Position numbers and translations under genes: made by a program
Notes under the pieces: model-generated
What the model was told of the DNA's origin: nothing
The model's database searches: none
What the model saw: the letters and a program-made list of their open reading frames with translations, nothing else
NCBI RefSeq assembly: GCF_007830735.1
Contig: NZ_VLLN01000009.1
Coordinates: 84,449-148,448 of the forward strand
Source of the DNA: Geobacter argillaceus
GTDB taxonomy: Bacteria; Desulfobacterota; Desulfuromonadia; Geobacterales; DSM-12255
DNA length: 64,000 nt
Reading direction: 5' to 3'
Part shown: one piece after another, positions 1-10,561 of the stretch
Numbering within the stretch: position 1 is the first letter of the stretch
Layout: every line of letters starts with the position of its first letter

Positions 1-1974
1 GCCGGCCGGGAGCTCGGCCAGCTCTCCGCCTGCTTCGTCCTGCCGGTCGGGGACTCCATGGACGAGATCTTCGACGCGGTCAAGTACACCGCCCTGATCC
101 ACAAGTCGGGCGGCGGCACCGGCTTCTCCTTCTCACGCCTGCGGCCCGCCAACGACGTGGTCCAGTCCACCTCCGGCATCTCCAGCGGTCCGCTTTCCTT
201 CATGCGGGTCTTCGACATCGCCACCGACACGGTCAAGCAGGGGGGGACCCGGCGTGGGGCCAACATGGGGATACTCAGGGTCGACCATCCGGACATCATG
301 AACTTCATCATGTGCAAGGCCGACCAGAAGATGTTCAACAACTTCAACATCTCGGTCGGCATCACCGAGGCGTTCATGGATGCAGTGGACAAGGACCGGG
401 AGTATAACCTGCTCAACCCCAGGACCGGTGAAATAGCGGGCTCACTGAATGCCCGCAAGGTCTTCAACCGGATCGTCAAGCAGGCCTGGGAAAACGGCGA
501 GCCGGGCATCATCTTCCTCGACCGGCTGAACAAGGACAACCCGACCCCGCTGGTGGGGGAGATCGAATCCACCAACCCCTGCGGCGAACAGCCGCTTCTC
601 CCCTACGAGTCGTGCAACCTCGGCTCCATCAATCTGGGAAAGATGGTGAAGGACGGGGACGTCGAATGGACCCGCCTGAAAGAGGTGGTGACCCTGGCGG
701 TCCACTTCCTGGACAACGTCATCGAGGTCAACAACTATCCCCTGGACCAGATCCGGGACATGACCCGCGGCAACCGGAAGATCGGCCTGGGGGTCATGGG
801 GTGGGCCGACCTGCTGATCCTGCTGGGTATCCCCTATAATTCATCGGAGGCCATCAGCCTGGGTGAGAAGGTGATGCAGTTCATCAACGACGAAGGGCAT
901 GCCGCCTCCCGCGAGCTGGCCAAGGCCCGCGGCCCGTTCCCCAACTTCAAGTGGTCGATCTACGACAAGCCGGGGCTGGAGCCGATCAGAAACGCCACCA
1001 TCACCACCATCGCCCCGACCGGCACCATCTCCATCATCGCCAACGCCTCCTCCGGCGTCGAGCCGCTCTTTGCCGTTTCCTACGTCCGCCAGGTCATGGA
1101 CAACAACATCCTGGTGGAGGTGAACCCGATCTTCGAAAAGATCGCCAAGGAGCGGGGCTTCTACTCCGAGGGGCTGATGCAGCGAATCGCCGAGCACGGC
1201 ACGGTTCACGGCATCCCGGAGGTACCGGAGGATGTGCAGCGGATCTTCGTCACGGCCCACGACATCGACCCGGAAAGCCACATCGAGATGCAGTCCGCCT
1301 TCCAGCGGCACACCGACAACGCGGTCTCCAAGACGGTGAACTTCGCCAATACGGCCACCGTGGAGGACGTGGAAAAGGTCTACCGCCTCGCCTACCAGAC
1401 CGGCTGCAAGGGAGTCACCATCTACCGTGACGGCTCGCGGGACGAGCAGGTCCTCTCCACCGGCAAGAAGGAGGAGAAGGTGGAGGAGAAGGGAGCCCAG
1501 GTCGACGACAAGCGGGTCTTCAAGCGGGACCGTCCCAAGGCGCTCAAGGGGTGGACCTACCAGATGCAGACCGGCTGCGGCCCCCTCTACGTCACGGTCA
1601 ACGAGGACAAGAGCGGCCTCTTCGAGCTCTTCACCACCATGGGGAAGGCGGGGGGGTGTGCTGCCTCCCAGGCCGAGGCGATCGGCCGGATGGTATCGCT
1701 GGCCTGGCGGAGCGGCGTACAGGCCCGCCAGGTAATCAAGCAACTCCTGGGGATCTCCTGCCACTGCCCGGCAGGTTTCGGGGACAACAAGGTCCTCTCC
1801 TGCGCCGACGCAGTGGCCAAGGCGATCCAGGCCCACATGCACGCTGCCGGTTACGATACCGGCCTGGAGGCCAAGGCGCCGGAACGGGGCGCCTGCCCCG
1901 AGTGCGGCGGGATCGTGGAGCACGAGGGAGGGTGTGCGGTTTGTCGGGTGTGCGGCTATAGTGAATGTGCATAG
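1..1974 (+). CDS. nrdJ: Adenosylcobalamin-dependent (class II) ribonucleotide reductase, 5'-truncated by window edge
   Basis: This gene reduces ribonucleotides to deoxyribonucleotides in the cytoplasm, using a radical generated from coenzyme B12. The reading frame is open from base 1, so the start lies outside the window and the first ATG at 58 is internal. The active-site stretch TNPCGEQPLLPYESCNLGSI, with the NPCGE radical-site cysteine and glutamate, lies about 190 codons into the visible part. The C-terminus has a cysteine-rich zinc-ribbon tail (CPEC, CxxC and CGYSEC), usual for this subclass. The gene stands alone and is followed at once by a strong intrinsic terminator. The family assignment is firm; the missing N-terminal length cannot be judged. 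Confidence 0.95.
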   Translation, partial: AGRELGQLSACFVLPVGDSMDEIFDAVKYTALIHKSGGGTGFSFSRLRPANDVVQSTSGISSGPLSFMRVFDIATDTVKQGGTRRGANMGILRVDHPDIMNFIMCKADQKMFNNFNISVGITEAFMDAVDKDREYNLLNPRTGEIAGSLNARKVFNRIVKQAWENGEPGIIFLDRLNKDNPTPLVGEIESTNPCGEQPLLPYESCNLGSINLGKMVKDGDVEWTRLKEVVTLAVHFLDNVIEVNNYPLDQIRDMTRGNRKIGLGVMGWADLLILLGIPYNSSEAISLGEKVMQFINDEGHAASRELAKARGPFPNFKWSIYDKPGLEPIRNATITTIAPTGTISIIANASSGVEPLFAVSYVRQVMDNNILVEVNPIFEKIAKERGFYSEGLMQRIAEHGTVHGIPEVPEDVQRIFVTAHDIDPESHIEMQSAFQRHTDNAVSKTVNFANTATVEDVEKVYRLAYQTGCKGVTIYRDGSRDEQVLSTGKKEEKVEEKGAQVDDKRVFKRDRPKALKGWTYQMQTGCGPLYVTVNEDKSGLFELFTTMGKAGGCAASQAEAIGRMVSLAWRSGVQARQVIKQLLGISCHCPAGFGDNKVLSCADAVAKAIQAHMHAAGYDTGLEAKAPERGACPECGGIVEHEGGCAVCRVCGYSECA

Positions 1975-1995
1975 CGCAGATAGATTGACGGAAAG

Positions 1996-2020
1996 GCCCG
2001 CAGCGATGCGGGCTTTTTTT
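1996..2020 (+). terminator. Rho-independent terminator after nrdJ
   Basis: A perfect 7-bp stem, GCCCGCA and TGCGGGC, encloses a GCGA tetraloop and is followed by seven T residues. It starts 21 bases after the nrdJ stop codon. Confidence 0.93.
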
Positions 2021-2248
2021 GTTGTCTAAATCCAGTATCCATCCAGACCGACACAATCCGGGGACGTTGACCCGGCAGGTCTCAACACTACACCTTCAAA
2101 CCCGCAGCCTATTAAAACCAGCCCCATCCTGTTCTGTTTTCATGAAGTGTAACCCCGAATTGCAAACCAACCTTAACGTGGTAAACATACCTTTGTACAG
2201 GCAGTTCATAAAATGATTCTTGAAGTGCAGCAGAAAGGAGAATACGCC

Positions 2249-3232
2249 ATGTCCGACCTCACAGTTCGCTCACTCTATCCCGAAGATATAGATCAGGTTT
2301 CAGAAGTTGAGAGCCGGCTGACAGGCCGGCCGAGAAAAGCCTTTCTGGAAAGCCTGCTTGCTGCGGCAACGGCTGAGCCTGACAGTTTTGTCACCTGTGC
2401 TGCCGTTGATAACAAAAAGCTTGTAGGCTATGGGTTTGCCAGAATTCTGGAAGGAGAGTTCGGCGCCCAAGGCACCACAGTGGAACTTGAAACCATCGGT
2501 GTCGACCTTGACTATCAAGGCAGGGGCATAGGTAAAAAGGTCATGGCCGGGATCGAACAGCGGATGAAAAGGAAGAATCTCAGCACCCTGCAGACCCAGA
2601 TTATCTGGTCAAATCACAACATGACCAGGTTTTTCGCGTCAACAGGTTTCGCTCTGGCATCCGGCCAGATCATAGAGCGAGACACCTCTCCCCTGGGCGA
2701 GGAGATCGCCAGGGTCGCTCCGGTTGACATGGCTGGCAGGCGGCGGGTCCACAACACTGCCGACTGTAACTATTATGAAACGCTAGCCAGGGGGCGCGTC
2801 ATAGTGCGCCCTCTCACAGGGGACGATCTTGTGTCTGTCGATCGAATAGACACGAAGCTGACCGGTCTGGACCGTTCTGCATTTTATGCCGCCAAATTCA
2901 GGGAATCGGTTCATACATCCGGGATACGGTTCTCCATGGTGGCGGAAGACGACGGCATCGTCACCGGCTTCATCATGGCGCGCACCGATTTCGGCGAGTT
3001 TGGCAAAGTCAATAAATATGCAGTATTAGACGCAATCGGAGTTCACCCCGTCTATGGTGGTTCAGGTATCGGGCATGCGCTTCTCTCTCAGCTGCTGACC
3101 GACCTTTCCGCTCTTGAGGTCGAATCTGTCCGGACCAAGATGGAACACGGGAATTTCGGGCTGCGGAACTTTCTGACTAAGCGTGGGTTCAAGCCTTCCC
3201 AGCGACTGCTGCTTTCCAAGAAGACAAATTAA
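2249..3232 (+). CDS. Tandem GNAT acetyltransferase-like protein
   Basis: The 327-residue protein consists of two GNAT folds in tandem. Each has the acetyl-CoA pyrophosphate loop: QGRGIGKKV near residue 88 and GGSGIGHAL near residue 268. GNAT enzymes transfer acetyl groups to amines; the substrate here cannot be inferred. The start at 2249 was chosen because AAAGGAG lies 8 bases upstream; an in-frame ATG at 2213 has no such site. Codon use is slightly more AT-rich than in neighbouring genes. The 270-base gap upstream contains only the nrdJ terminator and no recognisable promoter. Confidence 0.85.
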   Translation: MSDLTVRSLYPEDIDQVSEVESRLTGRPRKAFLESLLAAATAEPDSFVTCAAVDNKKLVGYGFARILEGEFGAQGTTVELETIGVDLDYQGRGIGKKVMAGIEQRMKRKNLSTLQTQIIWSNHNMTRFFASTGFALASGQIIERDTSPLGEEIARVAPVDMAGRRRVHNTADCNYYETLARGRVIVRPLTGDDLVSVDRIDTKLTGLDRSAFYAAKFRESVHTSGIRFSMVAEDDGIVTGFIMARTDFGEFGKVNKYAVLDAIGVHPVYGGSGIGHALLSQLLTDLSALEVESVRTKMEHGNFGLRNFLTKRGFKPSQRLLLSKKTN

Positions 3233-3568
3233 AAACGGTCAACAATTTGATATTTTCTCTTGACACGCCACAAAGTGGATAAACTCTCGGGAGTTAGCGT
3301 CTAGCACTCGCAAAGCGTTCACTGCCGCCGCTTTGTTTCCACATGAACTGTTGAAAACCGTGTGGATAACTGTGGGGATAAGGTATCGAGGGGACGAAAA
3401 GCCATGGTCTTTTCCCTTATTGACTAAATAACAGGCAGCTAATCTTACCGCGATACAGGAAGCGCCAAATCCGTTCCCCAAAGGGCGAAGCGCTTATGAT
3501 TGCATCTCCCGGGAAAAGGTACTATAACCTCCCATGCTGAACCAATCCGTCAGACAGAAAGTGATAGC
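3233..3568. other. Intergenic stretch with DnaA-box-like sequences
   Basis: No convincing gene is present; an 80-codon reverse frame at 3239-3481 has no family resemblance. The stretch contains TGTGGATAA at 3361-3369, which is a perfect DnaA box (TTATCCACA) on the minus strand. A one-mismatch copy, AGTGGATAA, lies at 3274-3282 and a related TGTGGGGATAA at 3371-3381. The clustering is suggestive, but no replication genes are nearby. Confidence 0.35.
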
Positions 3569-4048
3569 ATGACACGGCACCAGATCCAGGCCCACTGGCC
3601 CGGCTCCTGCTTCGGCTGCTCCAGCGGCAACCCCCACGGGCTGCAGCTACGCTTCAGCCGCACGCTAGAGGGCTGCACCACCACCCACACCGTCCCGGAA
3701 CATCACTGCGGCTTCGACGGGCTGACCCATGGCGGCATCATCGCCACCCTGCTGGACGAAGTCGCGGCCTGGGCTATCATCGCCAGGCTCAACCGGCTCG
3801 GCCTGACCCGGGAGATGACCACCCGCTACCTGATGCCGGTTCCGACCAACCGTGAACTGGTGGTGACCGGCACGGTCCTGACCCACGACAACCGGAGTGC
3901 TACGGTCCGTGCCACCATCCATAGCGATGGCGTGCTGCTGGCCGAGGCCGACAGCAGCTGGTCATTCCCCCGGCTGTCCCGGATCGCCAACCTGGCCAAC
4001 GTGCCGGAGGAACGCCTCCGGCAGTTCCTCGACGAGGCAGCGGGATAA
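3569..4048 (+). CDS. PaaI-family hotdog thioesterase
   Basis: This 159-residue protein is a single hotdog-fold thioesterase of the PaaI/YigI type, expected to hydrolyse acyl-CoA thioesters in the cytoplasm. The helix motif GFDGLTHGGIIATLLDE carries the usual HGG and catalytic acidic position. An N-terminal CFGC pair, seen in one subgroup of the family, begins about 13 residues in. The start at 3569 fits the family N-terminus, but its ribosome binding site is weak. The gene lies 56 bases before recQ and may be co-transcribed with it. The substrate is unknown. Confidence 0.85.
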   Translation: MTRHQIQAHWPGSCFGCSSGNPHGLQLRFSRTLEGCTTTHTVPEHHCGFDGLTHGGIIATLLDEVAAWAIIARLNRLGLTREMTTRYLMPVPTNRELVVTGTVLTHDNRSATVRATIHSDGVLLAEADSSWSFPRLSRIANLANVPEERLRQFLDEAAG

Positions 4049-4104
4049 CCGACTGCTGCCGCAACAGACTGCCACGCCTGCCATACCCCCTGCAAAGGCC
4101 CTTC

Positions 4105-5922
<1,818 letters not shown>

Positions 5923-5972
5923 TGGGTGAATCCGCCATTGACGCAGTAACGCCCCTCTGACATGATACCCCC

Positions 5973-6773
5973 ATGTGCCTGATCGTCTTCGCCCTGGATG
6001 CTCATCCCCGCTATCGCCTGGTCCTGGCCGCCAACCGGGACGAATACTTTACCCGGCCGACCGCACCGGCCGGCTTCTGGCCGGAGGCGTCGCAGCTCCT
6101 GGCCGGCCGTGACCTGCAGGGAGGAGGCAGTTGGCTGGGAATAACCAGCACCCGGCGCCTGGCGGCTATCACCAACTACCGGGACCCCCACCACCAACCG
6201 GCCAACCCGCCGTCACGGGGGCGACTGGTGGCCGACTTCCTTACCGGGACCGAGACGCCGGCCGCCTTTCTGGAGAAGCTGGGCCGCGAACAAGGGCGCT
6301 ATGGTGGTTTCAACCTGCTGGTCGGCGACGATAACGGGCTATTCTGGCACTCCAACCGCGGCAGTGGTCCGGAGCAGATACCAGCCGGCATCCACGGCCT
6401 GAGCAACCATCTCCTGGACTCCCCCTGGCCAAAGGTGACAGCCGCCAAGGCCAGGCTGGCAGAGCTCCTCGCGTCCGGACAGCCGGACATGGAAGCGATG
6501 TTCGCCGCCCTTGCCGACACCAGCCAGTTCCCGGATCCGCTTCTCCCGGACACCGGCATCGGCATCGACCGGGAGCGATTCCTCTCCCCGATCTTCATTG
6601 CCGGCGACGCATACGGTACCCGGTCCACCACCCTCATCCTGATCGACCGGGACAACCGGGTGACCTTCGCGGAACGATGCTACGACAGCCGGCAGCAGGT
6701 CACCGCTACCACGACCGTCAGCATCGCGCCCGACGGCAGCCATTCCGCACTTCACGCAGGAGAACATCCATGA
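5973..6773 (+). CDS. NRDE/TANGO2-family protein
   Basis: The 266-residue protein starts MCLIVFAL and carries the family signature AANRDEYFTRP near residue 20. The invariant Cys2 would become the N-terminal nucleophile if the methionine is removed, as in Ntn-hydrolase-like folds. The human relative TANGO2 is linked to lipid and haem handling; the bacterial role is not established. The gene ends with a 4-base overlap (ATGA) with tag, so the two are probably co-translated. Confidence 0.88.
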   Translation: MCLIVFALDAHPRYRLVLAANRDEYFTRPTAPAGFWPEASQLLAGRDLQGGGSWLGITSTRRLAAITNYRDPHHQPANPPSRGRLVADFLTGTETPAAFLEKLGREQGRYGGFNLLVGDDNGLFWHSNRGSGPEQIPAGIHGLSNHLLDSPWPKVTAAKARLAELLASGQPDMEAMFAALADTSQFPDPLLPDTGIGIDRERFLSPIFIAGDAYGTRSTTLILIDRDNRVTFAERCYDSRQQVTATTTVSIAPDGSHSALHAGEHP

Positions 6774-7354
6774 CCGCACCATGCCGCTGCCCTTGGGTCG
6801 ATCCGGGCAAGCCGGACTACGTCGCCTACCACGACACCGAGTGGGGGGTGCCGGTCCACGACGACCGGCTGATTTTCGAATTCATCACCCTCGAAGGGGC
6901 CCAGGCCGGGCTTTCCTGGTATACGATCCTGCGCCGGCGGGAGGGATACCGGCAGGCCTTTGCCGGTTTCGATCCGGAACTGGTCGCCCGGTTCGACAAT
7001 GATAGGGTCAGTGCCCTGCTCCAGGACCAGGGAATCATCCGCAATAGGGCCAAGGTGGAGGCCACGGTCACCAACGCCCGCGCCTTCCTTAAGGTCCAGG
7101 CGGAATTCGGCAGTTTTGATACCTACATCTGGCGCTTCGTGGACGGCACCCCCAGGGTCAGCGAACTGCGCACCCTTGCCGACTTTCCGGTCACAAGCCC
7201 CGAAGCAGAGGCCCTTTCCCGCGACCTGAAGCAACGGGGATTCCGCTTTGTCGGCCCGACCATCTGTTACGCCCACATGCAGGCCACCGGCATGGTGAAC
7301 GATCACACAATCGACTGTTTCCGCAGAAGCGAGGTCATTGCCTCGTATCGATGA
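6770..7354 (+). CDS. tag: DNA-3-methyladenine glycosylase I
   Basis: Tag removes 3-methyladenine from alkylated DNA. The 194-residue protein has the family blocks in order: CPWVD near the N-terminus with the first zinc cysteine, YHDTEWGVP, EGAQAGLSW, GFRFVGPTICYAHMQ, and a C-terminal NDHTIDCF with the remaining zinc-binding His and Cys. The start at 6770 is supported by CAGGAG eight bases upstream and by the ATGA overlap with the preceding gene. A hairpin follows the stop codon. Confidence 0.95.
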   Translation: MTAPCRCPWVDPGKPDYVAYHDTEWGVPVHDDRLIFEFITLEGAQAGLSWYTILRRREGYRQAFAGFDPELVARFDNDRVSALLQDQGIIRNRAKVEATVTNARAFLKVQAEFGSFDTYIWRFVDGTPRVSELRTLADFPVTSPEAEALSRDLKQRGFRFVGPTICYAHMQATGMVNDHTIDCFRRSEVIASYR

Positions 7355-7361
7355 ACCAAAA

Positions 7362-7380
7362 GGGGACCAGTACGGTCCCC
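7362..7380 (-). terminator. Hairpin terminator between convergent genes
   Basis: GGGGACC and GGTCCCC form a perfect 7-bp stem with a 5-base loop between tag (plus) and the cupredoxin gene (minus). On the minus strand the stem is followed by TTTTGGTT, so it should end the cupredoxin/SOD transcript. On the plus strand the following sequence is poor in T. Confidence 0.65.
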
Positions 7381-7407
7381 GCTTAGTTTCGCCGGAGTCG
7401 ATCAACT

Positions 7408-7818
7408 CTATTCAACCACCTCCAGCAGACCTTCCATCCCCTTTTCCCGATGGCTTTCGAAGAAGAGGAGCTTCTTGCTGCAGTACATGGGGTAGCTGCC
7501 GATCCTGGTCGGAGTAAAGCGGATGGTTTTTGGATCGGAGGAGAGGCTCTCCTCGAACTCGATCCCCGCCTCGGGCGCCTTGACCACGATGTTGTGGGGC
7601 ACGAAGCCCGACTCTTTGCGCACCCTGAGCTCCACCGGCACGTTCACCTTGACGATGATATGGTCCGGGTCGAAAAAGTACCCGCCCCCCACCAGTTCCA
7701 CCCGCTGGACCCCGTCGTCGCCGACGGTGGCCCGGACCACCCGCTTGGCCTCCCGGGCACAAACGGTTACCGCACCCAGCACGACGAACAGCAGTGCCAG
7801 CAGTAACCAACGTTTCAT
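7408..7818 (-). CDS. Exported cupredoxin-domain protein
   Basis: The 136-residue protein begins with a signal sequence (KRWLLLALLFVVLGAV, cleavage likely after VCA) and folds as a single cupredoxin domain, so it acts outside the cytoplasm. Candidate copper ligands are visible: His in VPHNIVV, Cys in YPMYCSK, then His in FESHREKGM and the Met that follows. The start at 7818 was chosen because AAGGGAGG precedes it; a GTG eight codons upstream overlaps that site. It lies 31 bases downstream of the superoxide dismutase gene, and both may be expressed together. Electron transfer or copper binding is inferred. Confidence 0.8.
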   Translation of the reverse strand: MKRWLLLALLFVVLGAVTVCAREAKRVVRATVGDDGVQRVELVGGGYFFDPDHIIVKVNVPVELRVRKESGFVPHNIVVKAPEAGIEFEESLSSDPKTIRFTPTRIGSYPMYCSKKLLFFESHREKGMEGLLEVVE

Positions 7819-7849
7819 CGCTACCGCCTCCCTTCGAGACACGTTCGGA

Positions 7850-8428
7850 CTACGCCAACCGCGCCGCCACTGCCTGCCAGTCGATGTTCCGGAAAAACGC
7901 CTCGATGTAGTCCGCCCGCTTCAGCCCGTAGTCGAGCATGAAGGCGTGCTCGAAGACATCCATGATGAGCAGAGGGGTACAACCGGCCGGGTTGGCCACA
8001 TCGTGCTCGTTGATCCAGAAGTTGATCAGCCGGTCCCCCACCGGGTCGAGATAGAGCCCGACCCAGCCGATGCCGCGCATGGCGCCGGTGGCCCTGAAAT
8101 CCTTCTCCCATAATTCGACGCTGCCGAACGATGCAGCCAGCTTGCCGGCCAGAGCAGTTCCCTGGTCCAGGGGGGCACTCCCGCCCAGGTTGCCAAAATA
8201 GAGCTCGTGGAGCCGCATGCCATTGAACTCCCACCCCAGGCGGCGCTTCAGTTCTGCATATTCCGGAGTCGCCCCCTTGCCGTCCGCGATCAGCTGCGCC
8301 AGGGTATCCAGCAGTTTGCCACTGTTGGTCACATACCCCTGGTAGAGGGTGAAATGGTTCTTCAAAAGCGTCTCACTGAAGCCGGGGATGCCGATCAGCC
8401 TGCCATAATCCTGTGCCGTGTATGCCAT
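7850..8428 (-). CDS. Iron/manganese superoxide dismutase
   Basis: The 192-residue protein is an Fe/Mn-type superoxide dismutase, converting superoxide to oxygen and hydrogen peroxide. Putative metal ligands are the His in KNHFTLYQGY near residue 25, the His in RLHELYFG near 74, and the Asp and His of MDVFEHAFMLDYG near the C-terminus. The usual DxWEH motif reads DVFEH here, a mild deviation that may shift metal preference. There is no signal peptide, so it is cytoplasmic. AAGGAGG precedes the ATG. The 193 bases separating it from the divergent Nudix gene should hold both promoters; no clear boxes were identified. Confidence 0.9.
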   Translation of the reverse strand: MAYTAQDYGRLIGIPGFSETLLKNHFTLYQGYVTNSGKLLDTLAQLIADGKGATPEYAELKRRLGWEFNGMRLHELYFGNLGGSAPLDQGTALAGKLAASFGSVELWEKDFRATGAMRGIGWVGLYLDPVGDRLINFWINEHDVANPAGCTPLLIMDVFEHAFMLDYGLKRADYIEAFFRNIDWQAVAARLA

Positions 8429-8621
8429 GGTCCTTGCCTCCTTGGGGGTGTCATGCTGCCTGTGCGACGTGACGAATCTACCTTTCCGTTTACCACAATC
8501 GGGTACGGATGCAAGGCGAGAGGAACTGAATTGACATTGACCGGTCGGCCGGGTAGAAGGGAAGCAGCAGAGCGTAAGGTTACCGGAACGGGGAGAGCAG
8601 ATTTCGGGAAAGGATGAGTGA

Positions 8622-9083
8622 ATGGAGAGCCCGCGTCATATCGTGGTGGTCGGCTGCCTGGTGCGCAATGCCGACGACAGGGTGCTGCTGATCCGGCACC
8701 ACAAACGGGGGTGGGAGATTCCACAGGGGCGGGTCGAAGAGGGAGAAAGCCTGATCGAGGCGCTCCACCGCGAGGTCCTTGAGGAGACCGGGGTGACGGT
8801 GACTCTGGGGCCGCTGGCCTGCGTCTGGTCGAAACTGACGCCACCGGCAGCGCTCATTTTTGCCTTTATCGCCCGCTATTGCCGGGGCGAGCTGACTCCC
8901 AGCGCCGAAACCCCGGAACTCGGCTGGTTCGACGCAGAGGAGGCGCTGGCCATGGTCGCCAACCCGGTAAATCGTGATCGCCTGGCAGCCCTGCTGAACC
9001 ATTCCGGGAACGTGGCATTCGGTGCCTATACTACCGGCCCCTACCAGAAGGTTGGGGAAACCGTTGCGGGACGATTGCCGTGA
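8622..9083 (+). CDS. Nudix hydrolase
   Basis: The 153-residue protein has a complete Nudix box: a glycine, five residues, a glutamate, seven residues and REVLEETGV, located near residues 36-58 (GRVEEGES through LEETGV). It is expected to hydrolyse nucleoside diphosphate-linked substrates, needing a divalent metal. The N-terminal strand HIVVVGCLVRN and the WEIPQGRVE context resemble RppH- and MutT-like enzymes, but substrate cannot be assigned. AAAGGATGAG lies just upstream of the ATG. Confidence 0.88.
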   Translation: MESPRHIVVVGCLVRNADDRVLLIRHHKRGWEIPQGRVEEGESLIEALHREVLEETGVTVTLGPLACVWSKLTPPAALIFAFIARYCRGELTPSAETPELGWFDAEEALAMVANPVNRDRLAALLNHSGNVAFGAYTTGPYQKVGETVAGRLP

Positions 9084-9100
9084 GCCGTTGTACGGTCGGA

Positions 9101-9607
9101 CTATCCGCGCCGCTTCCCCTTAGCTTTCGCTAACGTCCGTTCCTCCACCAGCACAATCGGCACTGGTGGCGTCTCCTGGACACCAAGAATGGTCACGAGC
9201 TTGTCAAGCCCACCGGCGATCTCCTGGAGCGTATCCATCGACAGCGACCCCAACCCCTTCAACAGCACCCCTTGAAACACCTCCGGGGCCTCTGCCACCA
9301 ACGTTATACCCTGCGGGGTAAGGTCGATCTCCACCACCCGCCGGTCGGTCCGGGAACGGGTACGCGACACCAATCCTTGCACTTCGAGCCGGTCGATGAT
9401 TCCCACCACGGTGGCCGGGTGCAGATACATCCGCTTGGCCAGCTCCGACACCCTGATCGGGGCGCGCTCGGCGATGACTTTGATGGCCCAGAGCTGGGGA
9501 CCGGTCAGACCGGTTTCCCTAACCACCCGCTTCGAGTGTTCGTTGACGAATTGAAACACCCGGCGGATGTTGTCGAGGATCTCCGCAACCATCGGATCGT
9601 TTGGCAT
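9101..9607 (-). CDS. MarR-family transcriptional regulator
   Basis: The 168-residue protein is a winged-helix MarR regulator. The recognition region (SELAKRMYLHPATVVGIIDR) and the wing (SRTRSRTDRRVVEI) lie between about residues 50 and 100. The C-terminal helices would complete the dimer interface. The start at 9607 has GGAG six bases upstream; an alternative ATG at 9643 has no ribosome binding site and would overlap the palindrome described at 9627. MarR proteins usually repress their own promoter and a neighbour, here perhaps the divergent pal-like gene. Confidence 0.88.
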   Translation of the reverse strand: MPNDPMVAEILDNIRRVFQFVNEHSKRVVRETGLTGPQLWAIKVIAERAPIRVSELAKRMYLHPATVVGIIDRLEVQGLVSRTRSRTDRRVVEIDLTPQGITLVAEAPEVFQGVLLKGLGSLSMDTLQEIAGGLDKLVTILGVQETPPVPIVLVEERTLAKAKGKRRG

Positions 9608-9626
9608 GATGTCTCCAAAAAAATCA

Positions 9627-9656
9627 GCAAAATTATTTTGCATTCAAATAATATGC
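9627..9656. promoter_or_regulatory. Candidate MarR operator
   Basis: GCAAAAT and ATTTTGC form a perfect inverted repeat with a one-base centre at 9627-9641, immediately upstream of the marR ribosome binding site. A second, imperfect repeat (GCATT to AATATGC) follows at 9640-9656. Position and symmetry suit autoregulation. The assignment is by inspection only. Confidence 0.5.
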
Positions 9657-9765
9657 GTAGTAATCTTTTTTAGCATAAACATTCTCGGCAATCAATGTCT
9701 ACACCAGCTTCCTGGCGACATCCCCGGCGAAGCGGATCGAGACAAGAAAACAAGGAGGAATATCA

Positions 9766-10350
9766 ATGAAACGCGTAGTTCTGTCTATTCTGGCTCTGAC
9801 ATGTGCAACTATGGTTGCAGGAGGGTGTGCAAAGCAGGAATTGGTCAAGAAGGATGACCAGCTTGCCCCTGCGGCAACAGCTACGACTCCCGCAAAGGCG
9901 GCCGCCGTCACCCCGGCGCAGTCGGCACAACAGAACCCATCCAGCCAGCAGGCAGCTGCCAAGCAGGTAGTGACCGACAACGCGAAGCAGGCAAAAGCGT
10001 CCGACCAGCTCACGGCATCACTGAACCAGATCTATTTTGCATTTGATTCAAACGCCCTGAGTGACGAGGCCCGCGCCACCCTGGCAAAAAACGCCGCGTT
10101 CCTGAAGCAGAACAAGGCCACAACCGTCAGGATCGAAGGCAATTGCGACGAGCGGGGGTCGGACGAGTACAACCTGGCGCTTGGCGAAAAGCGGGCCCAG
10201 GCAGCGCGGCAATACCTGATAACCCTGGGGACAGCTGCAAATCGCCTCTCCGTTATCAGCTACGGCAAGGAGAAACCAGCCGATCAAGGGCACTCCGAGG
10301 AGGCGTGGGCGAAGAACCGCCGCGACGAATTCGTACTGGTTCAACGCTGA
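9766..10350 (+). CDS. pal: OmpA-family peptidoglycan-associated lipoprotein
   Basis: The 194-residue protein has a lipoprotein signal ending in VAGGC, so it is anchored by its cysteine, most likely in the outer membrane. An alanine/glutamine-rich linker spans about residues 30-80. An OmpA-like peptidoglycan-binding domain follows from about 85, with IYFAFDSNAL, the NCDERGSDEYN loop and the terminal KNRRDEFVL. The domain closely matches Pal of the Tol-Pal system, although no tol genes are in the window. AAGGAGG lies eight bases before the ATG. Confidence 0.88.
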   Translation: MKRVVLSILALTCATMVAGGCAKQELVKKDDQLAPAATATTPAKAAAVTPAQSAQQNPSSQQAAAKQVVTDNAKQAKASDQLTASLNQIYFAFDSNALSDEARATLAKNAAFLKQNKATTVRIEGNCDERGSDEYNLALGEKRAQAARQYLITLGTAANRLSVISYGKEKPADQGHSEEAWAKNRRDEFVLVQR

Positions 10351-10392
10351 CCGTTTGTTTTTGCTGTACAGCGCCTCTGAAAGCCGCTTTTC

Positions 10393-10427
10393 GGGCGGGC
10401 ATGCCGGTAGACTCCGGCTGCCCGCCC
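10393..10427 (+). terminator. Long GC-rich hairpin downstream of pal-like gene
   Basis: GGGCGGGCA and TGCCCGCCC enclose a second stem, GCCGG and CCGGC, with a 6-base loop and one bulged T: 14 base pairs in all. No T-run follows on either strand, so termination would be inefficient or factor-assisted. A role in mRNA 3'-end stability is an alternative. Confidence 0.45.
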
Positions 10428-10561
10428 CTTCAGTACGAACACTCCCCGTTTTGCCAACAAATTTCCACTTATCATTTCCCGAAATATCTGGTATGAACTA
10501 GGTACTAACTCTCTCGCACCCGGCGAGCATCGTGACCTCACTGGAAAGGCAGGTAAGCACC

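Noticed and set aside
841..1923. Long reverse-strand frame across nrdJ
   Set aside because: It is a shadow of the reductase gene with low-complexity composition and no ribosome binding site.
3239..3481. 80-codon reverse frame in the gap before the thioesterase
   Set aside because: No ribosome binding site, no family, and it covers the DnaA-box-like sequences.
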